This document shows, piece after piece, positions 8,466-18,345 of a stretch of DNA of 64,000 nucleotides (positions within the stretch are counted from its first letter, which is position 1; each line of letters opens with the position of its first letter). Position numbers and translations under genes: made by a program. Location of the stretch: NCBI RefSeq assembly GCF_004115975.1, contig NZ_SDDZ01000002.1:496001-560000 (forward strand), read 5' to 3'. The DNA comes from Gelidibacter gilvus (GTDB lineage Bacteria; Bacteroidota; Bacteroidia; Flavobacteriales; Flavobacteriaceae). The notes beneath the pieces were generated by a model. It made no database searches. It saw nothing but the letters and a program-made list of their open reading frames with translations, and was not told where the DNA came from.

Positions 8466-10010
8466 TTATTGAACACCTAATGGCAACAAGTCTACTTGCG
8501 CTTGAGGATAAGGAAGCAAGGCCTTGTCTTCTGAAAAGGTTCTACCATCATAGCTCAACTCGGCATAATTTTTCAATCTGATCAAGTCGAAATATCGAAT
8601 GCCCCATTCCATAGCCAATTCAGCAAATTTTTCGTCCATAACATCAGCATGGGTCACGCCTGTCAAATCTCCAAGACCGGCTCTGTCTCTTACCATATTA
8701 ACGGCTTGATCAGCAGTCATTCCAGTACCATTGGCGCCTTTTGTTAAAGCTTCGGCATACATCAATAGGATTTCAGCATATCGGATGACAATCATATTTT
8801 TACCAGAACCATAATCATTACGACCTTCGGTCAACTGCTTGGACGGCAAATAGTGCTTTCCACTGGAGAATTTTGCTCGGTTAAAATCATTGATCACGTC
8901 GCCATCTGGAGTGGTGTTTGAAATCCAAGACGGCAATGTAGCATAAGCTGCATCCGTTTTAATTTCAGCAATCCCTCGGTTTGTAAACAGCACACTGGTT
9001 TGCAAACGCACCTTCTCATTTCGGTCTAACATAAACTTGATAAACTTAAAGCTCGGTTCATAAAAGCCCCATCCTGAACTTGCACCTGCTCTTGCTGGCG
9101 TCCAGTTTTCAGGACCAAATGGCGCATACAAATGATTGTTGACTGATCCGGTTGCGGATCCATAATCTGAATATTGAAATTCAAATAAGTTTTCATCACT
9201 TAACTCACCTGATTTCTTAAACAATTGGTAGAAATCATTGTACAACATAAATTTATTGGACGTGATGATCGCACCTGCAGCATTCGCCACCTCCTGATAG
9301 TTTTCAAGTTCTAAATTGGCCAAAGCTTTTACAGCAAGCGCCGTGTACTTTGTGACACCTCCGGGAACGTCCGTACGCTGGTTTGGTCTCGAGTCTGGCA
9401 AAAAAGGAATGGCTTCATCCATGAGATCAGACACATATTTCATGACTTCTGCTTTTGTAGCGACGCCATTTGCCAAGTCATCAGTAACATCAGATTGGGT
9501 AATTATAAAGATACTGCCCCATACGCGAGACATTTGAAGGTGGGTCCATCCGCTCAATACCTTGGTTTCTGCCATATATTGATCGGCTTTTGCATAAGCA
9601 CTTTCCGGTGCGAAATCCTTATAGGTCTGGATGGTTTCTCTTGCGTTATTGATGTCCAAGATATCACTGTACATATTGGTCCAAAGGGAATTGTACATCC
9701 AATAACCTTTATCATAATTGAACAGATCTGTTTCAGCAAAAGGCTGTTGATCTCCCAAACCTCCGGCATTGACATCATCTCCTCTTACCCCTAACAATAA
9801 TGGATCTTCCCAGCCTCTTGAATAAATTTGGGCATAGGCGCCAACTAACGGCATAATCATATCACTTGTTTTGGTATAATCTAAATCTCCAGTTCCCAAC
9901 TGGCCATCTTGTTCTTTAAGTTTGTCTTCACAAGATGTAAAGCACAAACCTGCAACTAGCAAATACACTAGTGGGTTTAATAATTGTTTGAAATTCTTCA
10001 TATCGAGCAT
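8466..10010 (-). CDS. susD: SusD/RagB-family glycan-binding lipoprotein
   Basis: 514 residues with a lipobox (CFTSC, Cys27 from this start). The SusD-like fold is supported by an N-terminal DYTKTSDMIMPLVGAYAQIYSRGW segment, the helical TPR-like part (AKALANLELENY) and the C-terminal RYAEILLMYAEALTKG and EFAELAMEWGIRYFDLIRLK-type segments. Family knowledge: SusD proteins cap the extracellular face of their SusC barrel and bind the incoming oligosaccharide. It lies 7 bp after susC, as expected for a coupled pair. An ATG nine bases downstream (at 10001, giving MKNFKQLL) is an equally good start and gives a more typical signal peptide. Confidence 0.9.
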   Translation of the reverse strand: MLDMKNFKQLLNPLVYLLVAGLCFTSCEDKLKEQDGQLGTGDLDYTKTSDMIMPLVGAYAQIYSRGWEDPLLLGVRGDDVNAGGLGDQQPFAETDLFNYDKGYWMYNSLWTNMYSDILDINNARETIQTYKDFAPESAYAKADQYMAETKVLSGWTHLQMSRVWGSIFIITQSDVTDDLANGVATKAEVMKYVSDLMDEAIPFLPDSRPNQRTDVPGGVTKYTALAVKALANLELENYQEVANAAGAIITSNKFMLYNDFYQLFKKSGELSDENLFEFQYSDYGSATGSVNNHLYAPFGPENWTPARAGASSGWGFYEPSFKFIKFMLDRNEKVRLQTSVLFTNRGIAEIKTDAAYATLPSWISNTTPDGDVINDFNRAKFSSGKHYLPSKQLTEGRNDYGSGKNMIVIRYAEILLMYAEALTKGANGTGMTADQAVNMVRDRAGLGDLTGVTHADVMDEKFAELAMEWGIRYFDLIRLKNYAELSYDGRTFSEDKALLPYPQAQVDLLPLGVQ

Positions 10011-10017
10011 TTTTTTT

Positions 10018-13000
10018 TTAGATTTTTATATTGATTCCCATAGTGTAAACCGCTGGAACAGGGTAGGTTTCTCTATCCACCCCATCTTGAACCTCTGGAT
10101 CAAAGCCATTGTACTTAAAGAAGGTAAATGGTCGCTCTGCAGTAAAGGTCAATCGGGTTTCAGGCATCTTTTTACCCAATAAGGAACCAGGTTTGACGGT
10201 ATATGACAATTGAATATTTTGAATCCTGAAATATGAACCATCCTCAATAAAATAGTTGCTTAATTTTTGGTTCCAACTTTTTCTTAAACCTGCTGATGAT
10301 GGGTAGGAATTGGAGGTTCCCGGACCATGCCAATGGTTGATAGCCAAATCGGCATCCATATTGGTACCACTGGTGAAAATAACTTCGCCACGTTTACGGT
10401 TTAAGATTTTGTTGCCAGATTGTCCAGAAAAATTGACCGAAAAATCGAAGCTTTTATAACTTACTCCCAAATTACCGCCATACATAAAGTTTGGTAAATA
10501 AGATCCCAACATGACACGATCATCAGCATCCAAAACACCATCGCCATTGACATCCTTATATCTCAAATCGCCCGGAACCAAGTTATTGGCCACAGCTATC
10601 GGATCATTTTGAATCTCCTCAGTAGTTTGATACACCCCAAGTGTTTCGTAACCAAAGAACGAGCGGATCGGGTCTCCAACGCGCGTACGCTGACGGAATT
10701 CAGCAGAACCTCCATCAATATATTCCTGATTGTCAGCAAGGGAAATCACTTCATTCTTAAGTGTAGATATATTGGCACCAATGTTAATTCTCCAATTATC
10801 ATTTAGGTTTTGATTATAGTCTAAGCTTATCTCCAAACCTTGATTTCTGATGACACCGGCATTTTTTCTAACAATTTCGTTTGAAATTGGCTGGATTACG
10901 GGAATTACAGCATTATCTGTAGTTCGTATAAAATAATCAGCTTCCAAGGCTAAACGGCTATTGAACATTCTTGCAGAAATACCAAAATCCTTTTCTTCCG
11001 TAACCTCCCATTCTAAGTTGGCAAAATTACTGGTAGAGACAATCCCACTCACAGGTTGATCTCCAATATCTGTTTGGACAATGCTCACGGTTCTTTCACC
11101 GGAACTTCTTCCAAGGCTTCCGTTTCCGAGCTCACCATAACTGGCTCTTAATTTCAAGAAAGCAAATACACCATTGTCTTGCATAAAGCTTTCCTCAGAA
11201 ATGACCCAACCTAATCCGACTGCTGGTGTGTATAACCAGTTATTCGCCGTGAATTTTGAATCCCCTTCAGCTCTTATGGTGGCATTGATCAGGTAACGGT
11301 CCATAAAATTGTATTCCGCTCTTCCAAAATAAGAAACGCCATAAATTCGTTCACCATTATCCCGAACATTTCCATTAAAAGATTCCTTATCTGCGAAATC
11401 CAAATACCAAGAGCTTTCATAGGCAATTCCGGCAATATTTTCACCAGTTGCAGAAAGATTATGAACGGCTTCGTCTCTATAAGACGTACCACCCAGTACC
11501 GTAATATTATGATCGCCAAACACATCATTATAAGTGATGACATTATCCCAAATTTGATTGGAATACGTCTGTTGCGCCTTTCTAATCGAAGAGGTTTCCC
11601 TTTGTGAATTTTCAGAAATGAAATATGGCATTCTGACATTGCGTTCATCTATAGAAGAATAGTCATGGTAATAAGACGATTTAACAGACAATTTATCAGG
11701 TACAATAAAATACTCTGCGTAAATATTGGTCAACAACTTTCTGATCTTCAACTGATTTTCATTGTATCGCATGGTCGGAAAAGGATTCTGCGGACCTCTG
11801 TAGCCAATTTTTGTAGCGTCAGAATACGCCACTGGCATCGCTTCAGTATTTAAAGGGTCATATACAGGTAATGTTGGTACCGCAAAATAAGCCTGAAACC
11901 ATGCGGCATTCTCGGCATTATACTTAGTAGCATTACTGAACACCATATTGGTTCCCATCTTAAATCGTTCAGATAACTTGATATCCACACTGGACCTGAT
12001 ATTAAAACGCTCATACTCATTTTTCATGTCCATGATACCATCTTGAGAAAAATAGTTGGCACCTAATGAATAGGTCACATTTTCACCACCGCCATTAACA
12101 CCAATACTATGACTGGATATTGTGGCAGGGCGTAAAATTTCCTTGAACCAATCGGTATTGACATCTGGCAGGTTTGGATTAACTCTACTCCTTCCAAAAC
12201 GTTGTATGGCACTTTGAATATTATTGATATCTGTTTGTGAACCCGACTCATAGGCCATGGTCGCAAATTGTTCGGTATTTGCCATTTTTACGACATTTTG
12301 GGCAAATTGATAGCCCGTATAGCCGTTGTATACAAATTCAGGTGCTTTTTCGAATTTCCCGGATTTGGTTTGGATTATAATGACTCCTCCTGCAGCTTTC
12401 TGTCCAAAAATTGCCGAAGAAGACGCATCTTTTAAGACTGAAACAGACTCAATATCACTGGTGTTCAAAAAGTCAATGTTATCATAGAACATCCCGTTGA
12501 CCACGTAGAGCGGATTGTTGCTTCCATCAAACGTACCAACACCACGCAATCTTACTTTTGGAGAGTCTCCAGGAGAACCAACACCAACCACCTGCACACC
12601 AGCTACTTTCCCCTGAAGGGATTGCATGACGTTACTGGTAGGCGTTCGTTCAATATCTTCAGCCTTAACGGTTGTAATGGCACCGGTCAAATCTGCCTTT
12701 TTCTGGGTTCCATAACCAATAAGGACAACCTCACCTAAAGACTCGACATCACTTTCTAAACTAATGTTAAGTGTTGTTTGATTATTAATAGTTACCGAAA
12801 CCGTTTTAAAGCCTAAAGACGAAAATTCCACAACTTCGCCTCTATTTACTTTTAAGGAGAAGTTCCCATCAAAATCAGTACTTACTCCTCTCGCCGTACC
12901 TTTTATCAAGACATTGACACCTGGCACAGGAAAATTATCTTCCGCACTTGTCACCGTTCCTGTAACAGTAGACTCCTGCGCCTGGGAAATGGAGTAACTG

Positions 13001-13038
13001 AAAAGAAAAAATAAGAATAAAATTAGTCTTGCTTTCAT
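10018..13038 (-). CDS. susC: SusC/RagA-family TonB-dependent transporter
   Basis: 1006 residues. The order is: signal peptide (ending SQAQ), carboxypeptidase-regulatory-like domain (VTGTVTSAEDNFPVPGVNVLIKGT), TonB box/plug region (GYGTQKKADLTGAITTV and VSVLKDASSSAIFGQKAAGGVIII), then a long outer-membrane beta-barrel to the C-terminus (AVYTMGINIKI). Family knowledge: this is the outer-membrane pore of a SusCD pair, driven by TonB, and imports oligosaccharides into the periplasm. It is the first gene of the minus-strand PUL operon. The promoter region upstream carries four TGACGTA motifs, and the regulator gene next to it is the obvious candidate controller. The substrate is inferred from the GH144-like and GH3 enzymes. 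Confidence 0.93.
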   Translation of the reverse strand: MKARLILFLFFLFSYSISQAQESTVTGTVTSAEDNFPVPGVNVLIKGTARGVSTDFDGNFSLKVNRGEVVEFSSLGFKTVSVTINNQTTLNISLESDVESLGEVVLIGYGTQKKADLTGAITTVKAEDIERTPTSNVMQSLQGKVAGVQVVGVGSPGDSPKVRLRGVGTFDGSNNPLYVVNGMFYDNIDFLNTSDIESVSVLKDASSSAIFGQKAAGGVIIIQTKSGKFEKAPEFVYNGYTGYQFAQNVVKMANTEQFATMAYESGSQTDINNIQSAIQRFGRSRVNPNLPDVNTDWFKEILRPATISSHSIGVNGGGENVTYSLGANYFSQDGIMDMKNEYERFNIRSSVDIKLSERFKMGTNMVFSNATKYNAENAAWFQAYFAVPTLPVYDPLNTEAMPVAYSDATKIGYRGPQNPFPTMRYNENQLKIRKLLTNIYAEYFIVPDKLSVKSSYYHDYSSIDERNVRMPYFISENSQRETSSIRKAQQTYSNQIWDNVITYNDVFGDHNITVLGGTSYRDEAVHNLSATGENIAGIAYESSWYLDFADKESFNGNVRDNGERIYGVSYFGRAEYNFMDRYLINATIRAEGDSKFTANNWLYTPAVGLGWVISEESFMQDNGVFAFLKLRASYGELGNGSLGRSSGERTVSIVQTDIGDQPVSGIVSTSNFANLEWEVTEEKDFGISARMFNSRLALEADYFIRTTDNAVIPVIQPISNEIVRKNAGVIRNQGLEISLDYNQNLNDNWRINIGANISTLKNEVISLADNQEYIDGGSAEFRQRTRVGDPIRSFFGYETLGVYQTTEEIQNDPIAVANNLVPGDLRYKDVNGDGVLDADDRVMLGSYLPNFMYGGNLGVSYKSFDFSVNFSGQSGNKILNRKRGEVIFTSGTNMDADLAINHWHGPGTSNSYPSSAGLRKSWNQKLSNYFIEDGSYFRIQNIQLSYTVKPGSLLGKKMPETRLTFTAERPFTFFKYNGFDPEVQDGVDRETYPVPAVYTMGINIKI

Positions 13039-13118
13039 ATAAATTAAATTTATTGTGTTAGTTAATCGAAATATATAATGAATTTAAATCCCATTGAATT
13101 TTTCATTTACACTTTAAG

Positions 13119-13226
13119 TACGTCACTGTTAAAAGAATCTTAATTTTCAATAATGACGTAGCCTTAAGTTACTAAAAAATCACCGAAAACGTTTGAGAAT
13201 TAAAGAATTGACGTACTATTGACGTA
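13119..13226. promoter_or_regulatory. Four TGACGTA motifs in the susC promoter region
   Basis: Copies lie at 13119-13125 (inverted, TACGTCA), 13154-13160, 13209-13215 and 13220-13226. The last two form a direct repeat with an 11-bp period (TTGACGTACTA then TTGACGTATAA), about one helical turn. They occupy the 223-bp gap between susC and the sensor/regulator gene. A clustered, phased motif in a PUL promoter suggests a binding site for the adjacent HTH regulator. Confidence 0.55.
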
Positions 13227-13261
13227 TAAAAAGGCAAGGAAATGTTAATTATGAAGTTAGA

Positions 13262-16078
13262 TTATTTGAAATTCAGCAAATAATCTGTTAAAGATTGATC
13301 AGAATCCAATTCTAACTTGGCTCTTAACCGATATCTTTGGGTTTCTACGCCTCTTAAGGAGATATTTAATAATGGCGCAATTTCTTTGGTAGATAAATTC
13401 ATTTTGATGTAGGCAGATATCCTTAAATCCTTAGCATTAAGTTTGGGATGTTTGCTCTTTAAATCTTTAAAAAACTCTTCATGGACTTGATTGAAATTGT
13501 ATTCAAATACTTTCCATTCATCTTTATGACTGATTGATGTGTCAATCTTTTTAATGAGGTTTTTATATGAAAAATGATTCTCGAATGAATTCCTATGTAA
13601 TAAAATTTCTCTTTTGAGTTCCAACAGTGTTTCGTTCTTTTTCACTAAAGCCATGGCCGTATTAGCAAGTTGTTTGCTTTTTAGTTTGACCTCATTTTGC
13701 AAGGATTCATTTTTAAGTTCCACAATGCGTCGCTCATTTTCAATCGCTTTTTCCTTGAGAACAATCTTTTGTTCTTCTTCAAATTTAAGGTGCAATAGCA
13801 TTTGTTCTTTCTTTATTTTTCTATGGTGGAGATAATAAAACAAGGTCAGCGTCGAAACGAATAAAGCTATAAATAAGAGATAGCCTGGCGCTGATCTATA
13901 CCACGGTGGCAGCACCTTAACCATCAAACTGCGTGAAGCCGATTTCTTCCCTAAATGGTTGGCTGTCCTAAAACGAAACTCATAATCGCCATAACTTATA
14001 TTTGAAAATTCCAACTTGTCATTCTCCATTTTATACCAATGCAGCGTATCTAGGGATCCCATGGCATATTCAAAAAAATAATCTTTAGATTTAGGAGAGG
14101 TCAATGCCACGGTTAAAGCTTGAAATTTATTTGGCAGTTCTAAGGTCTTAATGGTGTCTAAAGCTATCCGTTGTTTATTTATAAGGATACTCTCAAAATA
14201 GGGTTCCTGCAACGGCGCTGAGTCTGGATTTAAGGTCGTATCAAACAACATAAATCCATTGTTCAAACTCAAAGCAAACAGAGAATCATTAAGTTTTGAA
14301 ATGTTCTCATAACCTAAAATGAGACGTTTCTTAAAATACTTATTACTTAGAGATGATTTTAAACCATTATTTGGAAAAGTCTTAAAATTAATTTTATTTA
14401 TATTTTTGACTGCCAACGTCGTGATGTCATCTTCAGAAATGACATAAGAGTTCTTACCGAAATTCTCATTCAACAAGGGATATGGAACAATGGAATCCAA
14501 TAACGGTTCATATTTTTGCCAACCCTCGTTGGTTTTGATGCAGATATCATTTTTAATGGCATTGACACGAACGTTATACGGTGACCATAGTCCTTTCTTT
14601 TCATAATTACGGACTTCAAGGATGGTGTCGTAAGAATTATTGAACTTCACTTTATAAAGACCTTTATAGGCATGGGCCGCCCATGCTGTATAAGCATCTT
14701 CAAGCACCAAAAAACGAATGGGCATAGTTGTTTGTCCCAAATGTTTTACCGTCCATCCCGCAGGTTCTTTTTTGAATTTTACCAGTCCGGCGTATGTACC
14801 TTGAATATAAGTTTTTGATGTGCCCAAAACTTTTTTCATCACCCAGCCTCCTGTGTGTGGAGAAATGAGTTGAAGTTGCTTATCCTTTACAAGGTAAGTG
14901 CCGTTATTATGTCCGCAGAAAAGATCGCCCTCAATTTCATTCAAATCCCAAACCTGACCCTGTGAACCATCAATAAATTGTAAGGCGTTGTCCTTATCTA
15001 GATAATACAGACCTGTATTACTTCCTATATAAACCGTATTTTTATATTTTATGACATCGTAAACAGCACCCAAATTTCCGGAAACATCATTATAAAATAA
15101 ATACGGACTCCTTAAGTCTGCCGACGCCAAACCATTATCCAGTCCTAACCATAATTGATCGTCATCGTCAATAAATTGAGACAGCACCGTATTATTGATA
15201 AGACCATTTTCTTTGTGAATATGGAAAAGCAGTTTCCCATCGGGATCTGTAACATAAACCCCGTTTTTAATGGTTCCAAAAATCATATTTCCGTTTCCCA
15301 TCTCAGAAAACTCGTTGAGCTGTTGCTCTTTTATGATCGGATTTATTTCAGCCTTAAAAGGACTTAAAACACCATTTTTATATTTAAAAATGCCACGTAA
15401 GGAAGTGGAAATAAGAAATTGATCGTTCTTTTTGGTAATGGTGATTATTTTGGCATCAACTAAATCTTTATGATCAATAAAAGAGATTAATTGGTCATCT
15501 TTTAAGGTGAAAATCCCGTTTGTTAAGGTTGAAATATATAAAACTCCTTCAATGACAGAGCAAGAAAGCACGGTTGATGGCGGTTCAAACTTTTTGATCT
15601 CACCATTTTTATAGACATATATATTTAAAAACGACCTGAATATGATGGCGTCTTCCATAGTGATAATTTGCCAAAACTCTTGGTTTAAAATTCCTTTTGG
15701 TTTCAGGCTTTCACTTAAAGATGTGTAGCTCAATTGTCCCAATTTATTGCGTTCCCAAAAGCCAAACTCTTCATAAGAGCCTATATATATCCTTTCATCT
15801 ACAGCGTGAACGGAGCGAATAGTGGTTTTATTGGGAAGTGGATTCAAGGTCCATTTAAACCCGTCAAACTCCAACAAGCCCTTTGTATTGGCTACATAAA
15901 GGCGGCCGTCATCAGCCTTTGAAATACCCCAGTTCTGGTTTCCGGCATTGTATTGTGAGAGATCATAATTTTGAAAATAGGGCGCGTATTGTGCTTCTAG
16001 CCTATTTTGAAAAAACAAACAAGAAAGAAGCGCCAAGCAAAATTGTAGACGTAGTAGTATTGGTCCATTTAATTTCAT
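13262..16078 (-). CDS. Membrane-spanning sensor with propeller repeats and C-terminal LuxR-type HTH (PUL regulator)
   Basis: 938 residues. After a signal peptide (about 1-29) come two-component-regulator-type propeller repeats in the periplasm (NQNWGISKADDGRLYVANTKG and further GLYYLDKD-type blades), then a Y_Y_Y ('triple tyrosine') domain near 640-720. One membrane helix lies at about 727-750 (SAPGYLLFIALFVSTLTLFYYL), followed by a charged coiled coil (about 755-830). The last ~65 residues form a LuxR/GerE-like HTH (LNAKDLRISAYIKMNLSTKEIAPLLNIS, then GVETQRYRLRAKL). I see no histidine kinase or receiver domain, so it resembles a one-component relative of hybrid two-component sensors. It probably senses an oligosaccharide in the periplasm and directly controls the adjacent susC operon. 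It reads in the same direction as that operon, 223 bp upstream. Confidence 0.85.
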   Translation of the reverse strand: MKLNGPILLRLQFCLALLSCLFFQNRLEAQYAPYFQNYDLSQYNAGNQNWGISKADDGRLYVANTKGLLEFDGFKWTLNPLPNKTTIRSVHAVDERIYIGSYEEFGFWERNKLGQLSYTSLSESLKPKGILNQEFWQIITMEDAIIFRSFLNIYVYKNGEIKKFEPPSTVLSCSVIEGVLYISTLTNGIFTLKDDQLISFIDHKDLVDAKIITITKKNDQFLISTSLRGIFKYKNGVLSPFKAEINPIIKEQQLNEFSEMGNGNMIFGTIKNGVYVTDPDGKLLFHIHKENGLINNTVLSQFIDDDDQLWLGLDNGLASADLRSPYLFYNDVSGNLGAVYDVIKYKNTVYIGSNTGLYYLDKDNALQFIDGSQGQVWDLNEIEGDLFCGHNNGTYLVKDKQLQLISPHTGGWVMKKVLGTSKTYIQGTYAGLVKFKKEPAGWTVKHLGQTTMPIRFLVLEDAYTAWAAHAYKGLYKVKFNNSYDTILEVRNYEKKGLWSPYNVRVNAIKNDICIKTNEGWQKYEPLLDSIVPYPLLNENFGKNSYVISEDDITTLAVKNINKINFKTFPNNGLKSSLSNKYFKKRLILGYENISKLNDSLFALSLNNGFMLFDTTLNPDSAPLQEPYFESILINKQRIALDTIKTLELPNKFQALTVALTSPKSKDYFFEYAMGSLDTLHWYKMENDKLEFSNISYGDYEFRFRTANHLGKKSASRSLMVKVLPPWYRSAPGYLLFIALFVSTLTLFYYLHHRKIKKEQMLLHLKFEEEQKIVLKEKAIENERRIVELKNESLQNEVKLKSKQLANTAMALVKKNETLLELKREILLHRNSFENHFSYKNLIKKIDTSISHKDEWKVFEYNFNQVHEEFFKDLKSKHPKLNAKDLRISAYIKMNLSTKEIAPLLNISLRGVETQRYRLRAKLELDSDQSLTDYLLNFK

Positions 16079-16366
16079 CGCTATAAAAATATCAATTATA
16101 GTTTATAAAAACCTAGATGTCTCAGAAATGTCATTGTAGGCTATAGATATAAAGGATTTTCCGATCAAAAGATTTAGATATCAAAAAAAGAATTCCTCCC
16201 CTTAATATAAATCCTCATTTCATAGGAACAAGATGTCTCCATTTTTCATATTGTCAAAGGCGACAAATATGATTTTCACCTATCCCAACCACACTAATTC
16301 TTAGAAGGTTTTTCAAATTTAACTTATAATATAGATTTACAACACTATGATATTCATTATATTTAT

Positions 16367-18154
16367 ATGGTTTTCACAACAAAAGACCAACCTTCTATTT
16401 TGAAAAGCACACATCTTTTATCTCTTGTTCTTTTTATTCTTAGTCACCTAGCTGTGACTGCCCAAGAACCAATCTCAAGTGATAAAGCTTATGAAAACTA
16501 TCAGCAACTTAGTGCAACAATGGCAAAGTCTTTTCCTGAAGATGCTATAAAAACGTACCGTCGCACTTCTTATACAGAACAGCAATTAGAAACTTACCTC
16601 TCTCAACATTTTCAACGTTTAGACCTGTTGCCACTAATTAAAGATAGACCAGCCTTTGTTATTGATGCCTATTTACATTCGGGAAATTGGTTTCGTGCCA
16701 TCGGTTTAATCAAGGAATCCGTGGAATCCTATAAATGTTTTTTCAAGTATTACGAGGCTCATCGCCATAAATTGACTCCCAAGCAGATTAATGATTACGT
16801 GCCCATGGTAAGTTTTGCCCACGGTCATTTAGCCGATAACTATGCACAATTAAATTATATAGACAGTGCAGCCACCCAACATGAACGGAACATTAAATTT
16901 AATGATACACTTTCTATTATTTCTTATCCATCAGCGATAAACAACTATGGTTTATTTTATTATTGGACAAAAAGGGATCTCGATTCGGCTTTATACTATT
17001 TTAAAAAAGCCTATGCCATTACCCAGAACCAATTTCCACAGCATTCACTTTTAGCAAGTATACGTGATAATATTGCAGATGTGTATACTGAGCAGAATCG
17101 CCCATCTGAAGCGGAAGCATTATATGCCATGAATTTCGAGTTTTACAAAACGACAATTATAGAACCGACAGGAACGAGAGATTTCGCACGACTCATCAGT
17201 GCGGGATCTCAATTAGTGCAGACCAACCTGAGTTTAGAAAATTTAAGCGAGGCACAGAAGGTGTTTTCACAACTTGATTCCATCATTTTGGATGCAGAAA
17301 GTCATAAGGAATTTTTACCAGCTTCTAAATTGGAGTACCTTTTGGTAAAAGAGAATCTTTATAAAGCTCAAAACGATATCCCCAAAGCCTACTCTACTTT
17401 AGCGTATCGAGCCCTGTTTTCGGATAGTTTATCAAAGGTTGCAAGACAACAAGATAGTCAATGGCGTGATGAACTCAATTCCATCACCGTAGATCGCGTG
17501 GCACTCAACTTTGAACTGGACCGTATGGCAAAGGAAAATAAAATTAAGAGCCAAAAAGCCACCTTATGGATGATATCCCTCATATCTCTAGTATGTATCA
17601 TTCTGTTACTATCCTTGTTTTTAGGTCGCAGACAACATCTTTTAAATGCCAAAAACAGGGAATTGTTGGCGGAACAACAATTGGAAAATGCCCAGTTAAA
17701 GATGGATCAACTCAACTCGGAAATTCAATCAAAACAACGTGATCTATCCGATTTTGCCCTCAATCTAACCCAAAACCAACAATGGGCAGAAATGTTGGCG
17801 GCTAAAATTAAATTGCTGAAATCTGGAGACCACAAAGACACTGCAACAATTCTAGAACAGCTGGAACAGGCCATCCAAAACAAAGTTCAGTTTGACAATG
17901 ATTCCCTGGTGTTTTATGAACGATTGGATAAGCTCAATGATGCCTTTTATAGCCATTTGACGAGCATGTTCCCTAATTTAAGTAAAAACGAAATCCGATT
18001 GTGTTCCATGATCCGATTGAAAATGGAGAGCAATCATATTGCTACACTTCAAAACATCACACTGGCATCCTTAAATACAAGCCGCTACAGAATGCGGAAA
18101 AAAATGCAGTTAGGTGATGATGTCCACCTTGACGAGTTTATTCAGCAATTATAA
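16367..18154 (+). CDS. Membrane-anchored TPR protein with C-terminal HTH (transcriptional regulator)
   Basis: 595 residues. A signal peptide (ending VTAQ) is followed by a helical, TPR-like region (about 60-390; for example YFKKAYAITQNQFPQHSLLASIRDNIADVYTEQNRPSEAEALY). One membrane helix lies near 400-424 (LWMISLISLVCIILLLSLFLG). A coiled coil follows (ELLAEQQLENAQLKMDQLNSE), then a C-terminal HTH-like domain (MFPNLSKNEIRLCSMIRLKMESNHIATL, then LASLNTSRYRMRKKM). The last part is similar in layout to the C-terminus of the divergently transcribed PUL regulator. It is probably a membrane-bound transcription factor that responds to an unknown signal. It may regulate the small secreted protein just downstream, or contribute to the PUL. 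Confidence 0.75.
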   Translation: MVFTTKDQPSILKSTHLLSLVLFILSHLAVTAQEPISSDKAYENYQQLSATMAKSFPEDAIKTYRRTSYTEQQLETYLSQHFQRLDLLPLIKDRPAFVIDAYLHSGNWFRAIGLIKESVESYKCFFKYYEAHRHKLTPKQINDYVPMVSFAHGHLADNYAQLNYIDSAATQHERNIKFNDTLSIISYPSAINNYGLFYYWTKRDLDSALYYFKKAYAITQNQFPQHSLLASIRDNIADVYTEQNRPSEAEALYAMNFEFYKTTIIEPTGTRDFARLISAGSQLVQTNLSLENLSEAQKVFSQLDSIILDAESHKEFLPASKLEYLLVKENLYKAQNDIPKAYSTLAYRALFSDSLSKVARQQDSQWRDELNSITVDRVALNFELDRMAKENKIKSQKATLWMISLISLVCIILLLSLFLGRRQHLLNAKNRELLAEQQLENAQLKMDQLNSEIQSKQRDLSDFALNLTQNQQWAEMLAAKIKLLKSGDHKDTATILEQLEQAIQNKVQFDNDSLVFYERLDKLNDAFYSHLTSMFPNLSKNEIRLCSMIRLKMESNHIATLQNITLASLNTSRYRMRKKMQLGDDVHLDEFIQQL

Positions 18155-18345
18155 ATAAATGCGTCCGATAGCAGTAAATTCTTCAACTGTCTATCAATTG
18201 TCTATAGCGTGTCCATTATGTGTCTATTTGCAAATCAGCACTTTACATGAATTATGGTTTAAATTTACTGAAGGTTTTAATAATGATTTCCCTTCGAAAG
18301 ATGATAGCAAAACATATTAATTTAATCATTCTAAATTTAAACCAC

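Noticed and set aside
18220-18345. Upstream extension of the small secreted protein to 18220
   Set aside because: The extension would bury the signal peptide 42 residues inside the protein; the ATG at 18346 is more plausible.
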